Of a stretch of 64,000 nucleotides of DNA, positions 15,606 through 24,939 are shown in pieces. Source of the stretch: AP-15 sp963732095 (lineage in GTDB: Bacteria > Pseudomonadota > Alphaproteobacteria > ATCC43930 > CGMCC-115725); contig CAVSZA010000014.1 of NCBI GenBank assembly GCA_963732095.1, positions 124,001-188,000 on the forward strand, written 5' to 3'. A program made the translations under genes and the position numbers. How positions within the stretch are numbered: the first letter of the stretch is position 1; every line of letters begins with the position of its first letter. The notes beneath the pieces were generated by a model that saw only the letters and a program-made list of their open reading frames with translations, was not told the origin of the DNA and did not search any database.

Positions 15606-16691
15606 TCAGGAGAGCCGCTGCCGAGCGACAGCCGGTGGCGGGGGTTTCCCGAGCAGGAGGTGGAGGGCGGTACGCAGTTGGGCTTTCAGCGCCCTTTTGC
15701 GGGGCTCGATGAGGCTTGCCAACCCGAGCGCTCCGCCGAGAGCGAGACCGAAAACAAGGACCCGGTGCAGAGCTGCGTCGGGCGGCCCCGGCACCACTGT
15801 CCCGAAGAAATTCAGCAGCGGGTAATGCAGCAAATAGAGCCCAAAGGATGTCCCGGCGAGCCCGCGAACCAGCCGTTCGAATCGAGCTCTCGGCATCGGG
15901 AGCTGCACATTGGCAAGACCAATGATAAAAAGCGCGACGAGGGCACCAAGGACGAAATCATAGGCCGAAAAGTTGGGCGGCAGCCACCCGCTTGTCGGGT
16001 GCAAAAACAGCCGCTCGCCGCCGAAGGCTTCGAGCGCGATAAAACCGGCCAGGCATACGACCAGCAGCGATCCCCCCAGCTGATGCGGAAGCTCGGCTCG
16101 CCATCGCCACGCCGCAACCTCCATCAGCCACACCGGAAGGAGGAACAGAATCCTCGGTCCGGCCAGCAGCGCAGCCACGATGACGGCGGCTATTCGTGGT
16201 CCTCCCCGAAGAAAAATGGCGGCTGCGAATAGGACATAATACCAAGCCTCGTAATTGAGCGACCAATAAGGGACGTTGAAGCCGGGGAGAACTCGTGCCG
16301 TCCAGCTCTCGCCGAGAAACACCGCCGAGAGCGCATAATCGATCATCGGATGGGCCATGCTGTGGCCCCATTCCGGGCTGTACAGTCTCGGGTCGATTGC
16401 TTTGCCGATGCTGTCGAGCACCGCGGTCAGGACGAAAGCGGGGATGATCACCGAATAGAGCCGGGCAACACGGCTCAGACCGTACTCCTCGAGAGTACGT
16501 TCCCGCGTATCGCTCACCCAGGCGATGACAAAACCCGACAGCACAAAGAACACGAGAACGGCGGTTCGCCCGCCATCAAACTGCCAGAACAAACCCCCGC
16601 TGATCCGTCCTGTGGAGTAATGCGACACGAACACAACAAATGCCGCGCCGAAGCGCAGCGCGTCGAGATAGAGCGAAAGGGCGTTGGTCAT
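15606..16691 (-). CDS. Acyltransferase 3 family membrane protein
   Basis: A 361-residue polytopic inner-membrane acyltransferase (OafA/ExoZ family) that usually transfers acetyl or other acyl groups to surface sugars or lipids. It begins LYLDALRFGAAFVVFVSHYS, with the conserved catalytic His in VSHY and an Arg in the first helix. FFVLSGFVIAWV and RVARLYSVIIPAFVL follow, and about ten membrane segments are visible. The C-terminus ends in a basic stretch. Acceptor unknown; cell-envelope modification is the family-based guess. Confidence 0.85.
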   Translation of the reverse strand: MTNALSLYLDALRFGAAFVVFVSHYSTGRISGGLFWQFDGGRTAVLVFFVLSGFVIAWVSDTRERTLEEYGLSRVARLYSVIIPAFVLTAVLDSIGKAIDPRLYSPEWGHSMAHPMIDYALSAVFLGESWTARVLPGFNVPYWSLNYEAWYYVLFAAAIFLRGGPRIAAVIVAALLAGPRILFLLPVWLMEVAAWRWRAELPHQLGGSLLVVCLAGFIALEAFGGERLFLHPTSGWLPPNFSAYDFVLGALVALFIIGLANVQLPMPRARFERLVRGLAGTSFGLYLLHYPLLNFFGTVVPGPPDAALHRVLVFGLALGGALGLASLIEPRKRALKAQLRTALHLLLGKPPPPAVARQRLS

Positions 16692-16735
16692 CGGAGGGGC
16701 GGGGCGACCCCGCCCGATCGCTGCGTTGTCCGGCG

Positions 16736-17173
16736 TCAGGAGAGGTTCAGCGGCTGTCCGTCGAGATCCTCTGCCTTGTCCACTTCGATCAGGACGGCAT
16801 ACCCGCTCTTTTGCGGATCACGGTCCTTCTCCGGCTGGACGAGACGGCGCCACACCTCCTCGTAGATCGGGCCCGAGCGGTAAATCCGCGCACGCCCGTA
16901 GAAACGCGCAATCCCGCCTTTGGGAAGCACGCCCTCTTCGCGCAGCTGCGGCTTGCGGAAGTACACGGTTAATGCAGTGCCGTCGGCGAGGTTCTCGTTT
17001 GTCGAGCCTTTGCCGCGCTCCCACAGCGCGATGTGCGTATCGTCGAACACCATCGTGCTCCCGCGCGGGCTGATCTGCGCGAACCCGTTGGGCAACACGC
17101 TGCCGACGAGGCACACATTGGCCGGAAAGGCGGTGTCGATATGAGGCTTCAGGATCTCCGGAATTTTTGCCAT
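16736..17173 (-). CDS. Pyridoxamine 5'-phosphate oxidase-like flavin-binding protein
   Basis: A 145-residue split-barrel protein of the PNPOx-like superfamily. It begins MAKIPEILKPHIDTAFPANV and has SVLPNGFAQISPRGSTMVFD and ALTVYFRKPQ, typical for the FMN- or F420-binding barrel. True pyridoxine oxidase has longer C-terminal sequences, so this is a member of unknown substrate. I chose ATG 17173 because GGAGG lies 6 bases before it; an upstream in-frame start at 17197 would bypass that site. Confidence 0.75.
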   Translation of the reverse strand: MAKIPEILKPHIDTAFPANVCLVGSVLPNGFAQISPRGSTMVFDDTHIALWERGKGSTNENLADGTALTVYFRKPQLREEGVLPKGGIARFYGRARIYRSGPIYEEVWRRLVQPEKDRDPQKSGYAVLIEVDKAEDLDGQPLNLS

Positions 17174-17245
17174 CAAGCCTCCACTGGTTCCGCTCAATTC
17201 GTGAACCTGAAGAGCGGGTGCAACCGGCCGAACGCAACCGGCATG

Positions 17246-18118
17246 TCAATCATCCGCCGCGCAGGCGCGTTCCTCAACCCGGGCCCTAGCAAAACCTTTC
17301 AGTGCCTCGATCATAGAGGTGATGTCAGCCTGCAATCGGCCGAAGCCGCGGGTCTTTTCTAGCGTTTTCTGGTCCATATAGAGCGCGCGGTCGACCTCGA
17401 TCTGGAGGCTGTGCCGGTTGGCCGCAGGACGACCTTGCCGCTTGACGATCTCGACCCCTTTGTAGATCTCGTTGATCCGCACCGTGTAGCCGCGCCCACG
17501 TAACACCCCGGCGACAAAATCAGTGAATTCCGGAGCGCAGGTTGTGCCGTCGCGATCGCCCAATACAAAATCCGCACATCGCCCGCCCTTCTTGCCGCTG
17601 CGCTGCGACGGCATCGAATGGCAATTCACATGCCAAGCCGTACCGAACTTGCGGTGCACCCGGTCGCAAGCCTCTTCGAGCACGCGATGGTACGGGGCGT
17701 GGCAGCGCTCGACCCGCGCCATGATCTCGGCGGCGGTCAGCTTACGATCGTAAATCGGAATGCCCGGCCTGGCGACGCGGCGCACCAGCCCCAGACCGGC
17801 CCGGGTCCTGTGGGAGGGTGAGAGAGGCATCGGCCACGTGCCGTCAATGTGCATGTTGTCGAGGTCGTCCGCGGCCCGGTTGGGGTCGAGATAGCTGCGC
17901 GGAAATACCGCGCCGATTAGCGTTGCGCCGAATTCCGGTGCGGCCGCGTAAAGCTCGTCGACATAGGCGTCCTCGGCCGTCCGCAAGACGTCGAGTGGGC
18001 AGCAAAAGCGAAAATCCTCGGGATATTCGGACCCGCTGTGCGGCGAGTCGAAGACCAACGGCACTTCAGCCGCTCGCGGGTCGCGGCGCCACAACACTCC
18101 GGGAATCTCGAAGCTCAT
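17246..18118 (-). CDS. N-formylglutamate amidohydrolase family protein
   Basis: A 290-residue zinc hydrolase related to HutG, which releases formate from N-formylglutamate at the end of histidine breakdown. Motifs are VPLVFDSPHSGSEYPEDF (zinc His) near the N-terminus, SYLDPNRAADDLD, HVNCHSMPSQ and the C-terminal RHSLQIEVDRALYMD. The frame could start at 18187, but the conserved part begins just after ATG 18118 (MSFEIPGVLWRRDP). No other hut gene is near, so another N-acyl amino acid may be the substrate. Confidence 0.82.
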   Translation of the reverse strand: MSFEIPGVLWRRDPRAAEVPLVFDSPHSGSEYPEDFRFCCPLDVLRTAEDAYVDELYAAAPEFGATLIGAVFPRSYLDPNRAADDLDNMHIDGTWPMPLSPSHRTRAGLGLVRRVARPGIPIYDRKLTAAEIMARVERCHAPYHRVLEEACDRVHRKFGTAWHVNCHSMPSQRSGKKGGRCADFVLGDRDGTTCAPEFTDFVAGVLRGRGYTVRINEIYKGVEIVKRQGRPAANRHSLQIEVDRALYMDQKTLEKTRGFGRLQADITSMIEALKGFARARVEERACAADD

Positions 18119-18369
18119 GCTGTCAAGCTCGTTGGTTGCGGTGATGCGCCAGGCCTTTGCGCTCGAGCGCCGCCAAATCGACTCCACGCCTGATGCGCAT
18201 CCGGCGAATTCCGAGCCTTGTACTCATCGCACAAATCTACCCATGCTCCTATCTGCGAGCAAGCAACGAAGGTCACCGCGCGGAATCTAACGAGTTGACT
18301 TCCCCTCCGGGATGGAGTTGGATTCAGCCTCCTGCGGCCTGTTGCGGGCGTGACGACAGCGGCGATCGC

Positions 18370-19371
18370 ATGCAAGATGACGCCGATAATTCGCGAAACC
18401 GGGAGCGCCGTTTGCCCGAACCTACCTATGCAGTCGAGTTGACCCCACCCGACATCGAACCCTACCGAGTCGGCAACACCGGGATCGATTACGTCACGAC
18501 GTTCGATAGCGGGGTTGCCGGACCGCATGTTCTGGTCACCGCCTTGACCCACGGCAACGAGATTTGCGGGGCAATTGCGCTCGATCGCTTGTTCCGCGCC
18601 GGACTGCGGCCGAGACAGGGCAAGTTGACCTTGGCCTTTGACAACCTCGCCGGCTATCGCAGCTTTGATTTGCGGGTGCCGACCGCGTCGCGCTATGTCG
18701 ACGAAGACTTCAATCGACTGTGGTCCCCCGCGACGCTCGACGGTCCGCGCCAGTCGGTGGAGCTGACCCGCGCGCGGGCCTTGCGTCCGATCGTCGATGC
18801 CGCCGATTTTCTGCTCGACATACACTCGATGCAGTACGCGACGGCACCGCTGATGCTGGCGGGAATGCGGGACAAATCGGTGGCATTGGCGCGGCAAGTC
18901 GGGATTCCGGAGCTCATCATGTGCGATGCCGGCCACGCCGCCGGCCCCAGGATGCGCGACTATGGCGGGTTCGGTGACGCGAACTCGGCCAAGACCGCGC
19001 TGCTGATCGAAGCGGGGCAGCATTGGGAGCGCCGGGCCGCGGAGGTCGCGACCGACGTCATGCTGCGCTTTCTGATGGCCCTCGGCACCCTGACGCGCGA
19101 CGCCGCCGAGGGGCTCGCCGGCCCGGATTTCGACGCGCAGCCGCGGCAGCGGGTCATCCAAGTCACCGAAGCCGTCACGATTACCGGCGACAAATTCGAG
19201 TTCGTTCAGGATTTTCGCGGGCTCGAGGTGCTGTCGCCCAAGGGCACCCTGATCGGCCGCGACAACGGGCGCGAAGTGCGCACGCCCTACGACGATTGCG
19301 TGCTGATTATGCCGTCCCGCCGCCTCGCCAAGGGCCAGACGGCGGTGCGCCTCGGCCGATACTTAGAGTGA
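18370..19371 (+). CDS. Succinylglutamate desuccinylase/aspartoacylase family protein
   Basis: Zinc carboxypeptidase-fold hydrolase of the AstE/aspartoacylase group, about 333 residues. The zinc ligands are in ALTHGNEICG (HxxE) and LLDIHSMQ (H), with DFNRLW between them and a glutamate in LLIEAGQHW as general base. The C-terminal barrel-like domain follows from VTEAVTITGDKFEF. The open frame extends upstream to 18157 overlapping the divergent N-formylglutamate hydrolase; ATG 18370 is the first start that leaves the divergent start free. It is coupled to the next gene by a GTGA overlap. Confidence 0.82.
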   Translation: MQDDADNSRNRERRLPEPTYAVELTPPDIEPYRVGNTGIDYVTTFDSGVAGPHVLVTALTHGNEICGAIALDRLFRAGLRPRQGKLTLAFDNLAGYRSFDLRVPTASRYVDEDFNRLWSPATLDGPRQSVELTRARALRPIVDAADFLLDIHSMQYATAPLMLAGMRDKSVALARQVGIPELIMCDAGHAAGPRMRDYGGFGDANSAKTALLIEAGQHWERRAAEVATDVMLRFLMALGTLTRDAAEGLAGPDFDAQPRQRVIQVTEAVTITGDKFEFVQDFRGLEVLSPKGTLIGRDNGREVRTPYDDCVLIMPSRRLAKGQTAVRLGRYLE

Positions 19372-19907
19372 GAGGCGGCCCCGACGAAAGCACAGCGGCC
19401 GCACCCGCCAAACGCAGCTTTCCGCCTGTCGTCGACGCGCAGGCGCGCGTGCTGGTTCTCGGCACGCTTCCGGGTGAGGAATCATTGCGGCGAGGCGAGT
19501 ATTACGCCCATCCGCGCAACCTGTTCTGGCCGATCATTTTCGCTTTATTCGGTGAGCCGCCGGCTATGAATTATCCGGAACGGCTGGCTTTTCTGACGAC
19601 GCATCGGATTGCCGTGTGGGATGTCTGCGAGATCGGCGAGCGCGAGAGGAGCGCCGACACGACAATTCGGCGGGAACGGCCTAACGCGATCGATCGGCTG
19701 CTCGACCAACATCCGCTGATCCGCGCCGTCGCCTTCAACGGCACGACGGCGCGGCGCTTATACGACCGCCATTTCCCGCGCCGCCGGGCTCTCACATACC
19801 TCGCATTGCCCTCGACGAGCCCGGCGCATGCCACGATCGACTTTCCCGCCAAGCTCGCGCGCTGGACCGCCTTGCGCGAGGTCATAAACCAGGACAGGCT
19901 CCCGTGA
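19368..19907 (+). CDS. DNA-deoxyinosine glycosylase (family 6 uracil-DNA glycosylase fold)
   Basis: A 179-residue base-excision repair enzyme that removes hypoxanthine from DNA. The motif LVLGTLPGEESLRRGEYYAH, followed by PRNLFWPI, is characteristic of the HDG group, as are VWDVCEIGERERSAD and the C-terminal LPSTSPAHA loop. The start is GTG 19368, overlapping the preceding stop (GTGA). Deoxyinosine arises from adenine deamination, so this is likely a housekeeping repair function despite being co-transcribed with a deacylase-like gene. Confidence 0.85.
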   Translation: MRGGPDESTAAAPAKRSFPPVVDAQARVLVLGTLPGEESLRRGEYYAHPRNLFWPIIFALFGEPPAMNYPERLAFLTTHRIAVWDVCEIGERERSADTTIRRERPNAIDRLLDQHPLIRAVAFNGTTARRLYDRHFPRRRALTYLALPSTSPAHATIDFPAKLARWTALREVINQDRLP

Positions 19908-19964
19908 AAGCAAGAAGCCGGAAATTGTCGAACCTGGTCAGAGCGTCCCGGTTATAACAGCAAT

Positions 19965-19990
19965 GTGTATAATCTGAAAAGTTCGTACAC
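19965..19990 (+). promoter_or_regulatory. vapBC promoter with overlapping inverted repeat
   Basis: TATAAT at 19968-19973 is a perfect -10 element. It lies inside an inverted repeat GTGTA (19965-19969) and TACAC (19986-19990). VapB antitoxins typically repress their own promoter through such repeats. GAGGA follows at 19994, five bases before the vapB ATG. Confidence 0.6.
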
Positions 19991-20003
19991 CCGCGAGGAT
20001 GCG

Positions 20004-20207
20004 ATGCGAACCAATATCGAGATCGACGACGAGCTCATGATGGAAGCCCTCCGCCTCACCGGGCTTAAAACCAAGCGCGCCGCCGTAGAGGCAGGGTTAA
20101 AGGCATTGATCCGCCTCAATAAGCAGAAAAAGATATTGGATCTTGCCGGCAAGGTTCATTGGGAGGGTAATTTGGACGAGAGCCGGGAAGGCCGCTTTCC
20201 TCCGTGA
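20004..20207 (+). CDS. vapB: VapB-type antitoxin
   Basis: A 67-residue antitoxin. The first half MRTNIEIDDELMMEALRLTG with KTKRAAVEAGLKALIRL is the ribbon-helix-helix DNA-binding domain of the VapB family typified by MRTNIxIDDxLM; the second half, KQKKILDLAGKVHWEGNLDE, is the toxin-binding tail with W and acidic residues. GAGGA lies five bases before ATG 20004. The stop overlaps the GTG start of vapC. The gene looks intact even though the toxin is frameshifted. Confidence 0.9.
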   Translation: MRTNIEIDDELMMEALRLTGLKTKRAAVEAGLKALIRLNKQKKILDLAGKVHWEGNLDESREGRFPP

Positions 20208-20592
20208 TACTTGTGGACAGCTCCGTGTGGATCGATCACCTGCGAGACACGGTGACATGGCCGGTAGGCCATTTGCGCTCGCTGATTTCGAGGGAAGACC
20301 TGCTGGTTGGGGATCTTATCCTCTGCGAGGTGTTGCAAGGCCTGCGCAACGACACAGAGGCGAAGTTTGTGGAAGAGGCGTTGCGTGAATTTGAGATCGT
20401 GTCTCTGGTTGATCCCGAGCTGGCCGTGAAGGCCGCGTCAAATTACCGGTTCCTGCGCACTCGAGGGTATACGGTTCGCCGAACGATCGATCTAATCATA
20501 GGCACCTTTGCATTGCACGGGGCCATTCGCTGCTGCATGGCGATCGGGATTTCACTCCGATGAAGCGCTTTCTCGGCTTGCAGACGGTCTGA
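20204..20592 (+). pseudogene. vapC: VapC toxin (PIN-domain ribonuclease) with 3' frameshift
   Basis: PIN-domain RNase toxin. From GTG 20204 the frame gives MILVDSSVWIDHLRD with the first catalytic Asp, the conserved Glu in LILCEVLQGLR, and IDLIIGTF with the next Asp. At about 20507 the frame changes: as written it runs out at 20563 with ALHGAIRCCMAIGISLR. One base further on, the other frame reads ARGHSLLHGDRDFTPMKRFL then GLQTV and a stop at 20592, the normal end including the conserved DRDF. Adding one base in the run CCTTTG restores the full toxin. So the toxin has lost its fourth acidic residue and C-terminus, unless this is a sequencing error. Confidence 0.85.
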
Positions 20593-20613
20593 TAATCAGC
20601 CTCAGCGCCGATT

Positions 20614-23600
20614 CTACGCGAGCGGCTCGAACAAGCGCTCGATGTCGTTGGCTTCGAGGCCGGCGCCGGTACCGCCCGCGGCGTCGTAGATTCCCGCGGC
20701 GAGCGCTTTCTTGCGCTGCTGTAGTTCGAGCATGCGCTCTTCGACGGTGCCTTGCGCGACGAGCTTATAGACGAAGACGGGCTTGTCCTGGCCGATGCGA
20801 TGGGCGCGGTCGGTCGCCTGGTCCTCGACTGCCGGGTTCCACCAGGGATCGTAATGGATCACCGTGTCGGCCGCGGTCAGATTGAGGCCGGTGCCGCCGG
20901 CCTTGAGGCTGATCAGGAAGAGCGGCACCTTGCCCTTCTGAAACTGCGCGACCGGGCCTGCACGATCCATCGTGTCGCCGCGCAATTCGACAAAATCGAT
21001 GCCGGCTTCGGCCAGGGCCGGCTTGATCAGGTCGAGCATGCTGGTGAATTGGGAAAACAACAGGATCTGCCGGCCTTCCTCGATCAAGGGCGGGAGCATC
21101 TCCATCAGGTGCTCGAGCTTGGCGCTGGCACTCACTTGACGCGCCGCGCTGAGCTTGACGAGGCGCGGGTCGCAGCACACCTGGCGCAATTTTAGGAGCG
21201 CATCGAGGACGATGATGTGGCTGCGGGCGAGTCCCTTCTCGGCGACCTCGCGGCGGACCTTCTCGTGCATCGCGACCCGCACGGTCTCATAGAGATCGCG
21301 CTGCGGCCCCGCGAGTTCGAGCGGGCGCAGGATCTCGGTTTTCGGCGGCAGGTCGGCCGCCACCAGGCTCTTGGTCCGCCGCAACAGAAACGGTTTCAGC
21401 CGGCCCGACAGCACCGTGCGCCGCTCGGCGTCCTGCTTTTTCTCGATCGGGGTGCGGAACACTCGGGCAAACCGTTTGGCGTCGCCGAGCAGGCCCGGCA
21501 TCAAGAACGCAAATTGCGACCACAGCTCGCCGAGATGGTTTTCCATCGGCGTGCCGGTGAGACACAGCCGATGGCGTGCGTCGAGGCGGCAGACCAGCTG
21601 CGTCGTCTTCGCGGCGGCATTCTTGATCGCCTGCGCTTCGTCCAGCACCGCCATGTGCCACTGGACCGGCAGCAGACGGTCGGTATCGCGCGACAGCAGC
21701 GCGTAAGTCGTCACCACCAGATCGGCATTATCGATTTCGGCAAAGCGGTCGGCGCGATCGGGCCCGTGCAGTGACAGGACCCGCAACTCGGGCGCCAGCC
21801 GCGCCGCCTCGGCCAGCCAGTTCGGCACGACGCTGGTCGGGCAGACGACGAGGCAGGGCCGATCGAGGCGACCTTCGCGCTTTTCGACCAGAATATGAGC
21901 GAGGGCCTGCACCGTCTTGCCCAGCCCCATGTCGTCGGCGAGGATGCCGCCGAGCTCGTATCCGCGCAGAAATTGCAGCCAGTCGAGACCGTCGCGCTGG
22001 TAGGGACGCAGCTCGGTCAGCAGCCCGGCGGGCGGCTCGACCTGGGCGATCCCTGAAAAGCTCGACAGCCGCTCCGCCAATTCCCGCAATCGCTCGCCGC
22101 CGAGCCAGCGCAGCCGGGTGGCTGCTTCGAGAGCGGCGAGGCCCGTCATTTCACCGGCCGAAATTCCGAGCTTGCCCTCGGCGGACAGGTTCTTTGGGTC
22201 GTACAGCTCGACCAGGGTGGCCATGATTGCCTTGGTGCGCTCGAGCGGGAGCGCTACGTGCCGGCCGTCTTCGAGCCTGCCGAATACCGTGCCGTTACGG
22301 GCGAGCGCGTCGAGTTCGCTCGGCACGTCGAGAACACGCAGCCGGGCGAGCAAGGAACTCAGCACCGGCAGCAGGGCCACGCGCTCGCCCGCGACCATAA
22401 TTCCGAGATCGAGCGAGAACCACCACCCGCTGCCTTCGCCCAGTTCGGCGGTCCAATCGCCTGCACCATCGACGACGCGATGGCGAAAACCGTCTTCGAA
22501 TTCGATCCGCCAGCCTTCGCGTTCGAGTTGCGGCACGGCGTCGTAGACGAAATGCGGCCAGTCCTGTTGCCCCTCGGTGAAGCCGAAGGCGATTCGATCC
22601 TCGTCGCGGTCCTGCGCCTCGAAAGTTTCGACGGCCCGCAGCCCGAGTTCCTGCAACCGCTTGAGCGCCGCGCGCTCGGCGCCGCGGTTGCGGCGGCGAA
22701 CGACGATCCGCCCCTCTTCGAAAGCCCGCACTTCCTTCCGCCGATCTTCCGGATGGATCGCAATGCCACCGTAAGAAAAGCCGAGGAAGGCCAGATCGAC
22801 GTTGTCGTCCCAATCCCTCGTCCGCACGCCCCAATAGTTCCAGCCGCGCCGGCGCTGAGCGAGACTTAGGACCGGAACGGGCGGATCTTTGCGGGTCTCC
22901 TCGACGATGTCGGAGCGCGGCCGCGGCAATGCGAGACCCGGTAGCTCGCGTTCGAGGGCGGCGCCGACCGCCTCGGCCTGCGCCTTGGTCACCGGCGGCG
23001 CCGACAATGCGATCCTGACAAGCGGTCGCGCCAAATCGAGCTCGACCGGGCCCGCCAAATGCTCGGCCGGAAGCACATACCAGGGCGAGGCCGAGGGCAG
23101 CACAACCGCCGAGGGATCCTCGAGGGCGACCCCGACCGTCTGCCGGCCGTCGCCGCCGACTTGCCAGGAGAACCGCCCCGGGCGGCCCGGCCCCAACGCC
23201 AATGGCGGCGAGGCTACATTCTGCCAACGGCAGCGGCCGGTCGCGAGCATCCGGCGCATTGCCAGATCGGCGATCTCGGGGTCTTCGGAAAGCTGGAGTT
23301 GCGAGTTCCAGGGGCCGCCGTGCAGCAACCTGATGACGCCGCGGTCGGTCGGGGTCACGTAGTTGGCGGTTGGGTTTTGCAGTTGCTGGGAAGGCAAAGC
23401 GCGATCGGCGCCCCACCCGCCCGATTTCAGGATGCGCACGACCCGCAAATCGATGACAAAGGGGAAGCCAGGCGCCGTGGGCAAGTCGAGGCGGTAGGCG
23501 ATTGTCTCCGGCGATGCCGGCGGTTGCACCGCCTGCCGCAGCTGATGCAGCCAGCCCCCGACCGCGCCGTCCAGTAAGTTCTCATCGGCCCGCTCGACCG

Positions 23601-23964
23601 ACGGAGGATTGCGCAACGCCTCGAGCAGCACGGCCGCTGCGTGCTTGCAATTCCACCCGACCGGACAACTGCATCGACCGGAGATCACAACCGGATCGGC
23701 ATCATCGATCTCGACAAAGACGTGATACGGGCGCGGCCGCGTTCCTCTGACCGAGGCAATCAGGCGTTGTCCGCCTTTATCCGCCCGCAAGTCGCGAACC
23801 GCACCTTCGCGATAGTAGGAACGTCCCTTCTCGAAGCTCCCGGGAAGGCAACGCCGGATATCGCCCTCATCAAAGGCGACTGAATTGAATGCAAGATCCT
23901 GCAACAAGCTCGTCCGGTTGAAGGTAGGGCTATGGCAGTCTCGACCGCGCCCGGTTGGTGTCAA
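20614..23964 (-). CDS. SNF2-family helicase with SWIM zinc finger
   Basis: A 1116-residue ATP-dependent DNA translocase of the bacterial SNF2 group. Near residue 100 is a SWIM zinc finger, CSCPVGWNCKHAAAVL (CxC...CxH). Residues 150-640 are a large poorly conserved region. The motor has Walker A GGILADDMGLGKTVQALAHI near 675, motif II LDEAQAIKN near 775 (DEAQ rather than DEAH), and the second RecA domain with SLKAGGTGLNLTAADTVIHY and DQATDRAHRIGQ. SWIM-SNF2 proteins are linked to transcription or repair; the role is not known here. The first ATG/TTG choice is uncertain: conservation begins at LQDLAFNSVAFDEGDIRRC, about 20 residues in. It lies tail-to-tail with vapC. Confidence 0.88.
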   Translation of the reverse strand: MTPTGRGRDCHSPTFNRTSLLQDLAFNSVAFDEGDIRRCLPGSFEKGRSYYREGAVRDLRADKGGQRLIASVRGTRPRPYHVFVEIDDADPVVISGRCSCPVGWNCKHAAAVLLEALRNPPSVERADENLLDGAVGGWLHQLRQAVQPPASPETIAYRLDLPTAPGFPFVIDLRVVRILKSGGWGADRALPSQQLQNPTANYVTPTDRGVIRLLHGGPWNSQLQLSEDPEIADLAMRRMLATGRCRWQNVASPPLALGPGRPGRFSWQVGGDGRQTVGVALEDPSAVVLPSASPWYVLPAEHLAGPVELDLARPLVRIALSAPPVTKAQAEAVGAALERELPGLALPRPRSDIVEETRKDPPVPVLSLAQRRRGWNYWGVRTRDWDDNVDLAFLGFSYGGIAIHPEDRRKEVRAFEEGRIVVRRRNRGAERAALKRLQELGLRAVETFEAQDRDEDRIAFGFTEGQQDWPHFVYDAVPQLEREGWRIEFEDGFRHRVVDGAGDWTAELGEGSGWWFSLDLGIMVAGERVALLPVLSSLLARLRVLDVPSELDALARNGTVFGRLEDGRHVALPLERTKAIMATLVELYDPKNLSAEGKLGISAGEMTGLAALEAATRLRWLGGERLRELAERLSSFSGIAQVEPPAGLLTELRPYQRDGLDWLQFLRGYELGGILADDMGLGKTVQALAHILVEKREGRLDRPCLVVCPTSVVPNWLAEAARLAPELRVLSLHGPDRADRFAEIDNADLVVTTYALLSRDTDRLLPVQWHMAVLDEAQAIKNAAAKTTQLVCRLDARHRLCLTGTPMENHLGELWSQFAFLMPGLLGDAKRFARVFRTPIEKKQDAERRTVLSGRLKPFLLRRTKSLVAADLPPKTEILRPLELAGPQRDLYETVRVAMHEKVRREVAEKGLARSHIIVLDALLKLRQVCCDPRLVKLSAARQVSASAKLEHLMEMLPPLIEEGRQILLFSQFTSMLDLIKPALAEAGIDFVELRGDTMDRAGPVAQFQKGKVPLFLISLKAGGTGLNLTAADTVIHYDPWWNPAVEDQATDRAHRIGQDKPVFVYKLVAQGTVEERMLELQQRKKALAAGIYDAAGGTGAGLEANDIERLFEPLA

Positions 23965-24038
23965 GCGGCAGCCGTCATGCGTGGCCGATCGGCGCTCTCC
24001 CTCCGGCAGGTAATGCGGCTGGGCGACGAATTGTAGAG

Positions 24039-24860
24039 CTACCGCGAGAATGCGGCGAGAAATGCGGAAACCAGCGGTTTCATGAAATAGCCGTGATCGG
24101 GTGTGACCGTCACCTCGATCCCCCGCCGCCGCAACTCCTCGGCGACGATCGGACCGACAGCGCCGATTTGGATCCCTCGGAGTGCGGCTGCCAACGCCTC
24201 TTCACGCCGGGTTGCTGCGGCGACCTCAAAGAGCCGTTGCACCTGCGGCGAACTGGTGAAGGCAATGGCATCGACGGCGCCATCCTCCATCCGATCGATC
24301 AGCTCGATGACCTTCTCCTCATCGGCCGCGGCGGCGTAGACGTAGGGCAGGACGGGGTCGGGCTCCGCCCCCGCCTGCCGCAGGAAGTCGGTGAACCTAG
24401 TGTTGGGGTTGCCCGGATACAGCTGCACGCCGACCCGCCGGCCCCTGAGATCGAGGCTCGATAAAGTCGCGATCAGGCCGTCGGTCGTCGGCTCCTCGGC
24501 GCGCAGGTCGGACTTGAGCCCGAGTTCGCGCAACGCCCGCTCGGGCTTCGGCCCGCGCGTGATCTTGCGCGCCTTTCGCAACCCGTCGAGGAAGACCGGT
24601 TCAAGTTCGAACCGTTGTGCAAAGCCGTGCAACCGGCGCAGCCCCTCGCCGGTGAAAAGCACCAGATCGTCGAACGGCAGGCGCATCAGCCAGTCCCGTA
24701 CCAGCGCGGGATCCGGAGTGTCTCGTATAGCCACCAGCGGGCAGCGCACTGTTTCGGCGCCCTGCTCCTCGAACATGCGGGCGAGCCGATCGAGCTCGCG
24801 GGTCTCCGGCAGGACAATGCGGCGGCCGGAAAGCGGGCCGATTGCGGATTGGTCGCTCAT
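24039..24860 (-). CDS. hemD: Uroporphyrinogen-III synthase
   Basis: Closes and inverts ring D of hydroxymethylbilane to give uroporphyrinogen III, the precursor of heme and cobalamin. Two alternating Rossmann-like domains are visible: SGRRIVLPETRELDRLARMF at the start, DDLVLFTGEGLRRL, then GRRVGVQLYPGNPNTRF, AIAFTSSPQVQRLFEVA and QIGAVGPIVAEELRRRGIEV, with the C-terminal return to domain one ending at LVSAFLAAF. Sequence is poorly conserved in this family, but the TSS/GPI motifs are diagnostic. 273 residues from ATG 24860. It stands apart from hemC; cobA, which uses its product, lies 19 kb away in the window. Confidence 0.82.
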   Translation of the reverse strand: MSDQSAIGPLSGRRIVLPETRELDRLARMFEEQGAETVRCPLVAIRDTPDPALVRDWLMRLPFDDLVLFTGEGLRRLHGFAQRFELEPVFLDGLRKARKITRGPKPERALRELGLKSDLRAEEPTTDGLIATLSSLDLRGRRVGVQLYPGNPNTRFTDFLRQAGAEPDPVLPYVYAAAADEEKVIELIDRMEDGAVDAIAFTSSPQVQRLFEVAAATRREEALAAALRGIQIGAVGPIVAEELRRRGIEVTVTPDHGYFMKPLVSAFLAAFSR

Positions 24861-24939
24861 CGAAAAGGAAGCTGATCTCGGCAAGGCCGTCGTGCAAGAC
24901 TATAGTCCCGCGGGAGCACCTCAAGGCGGAGGCATTGGA

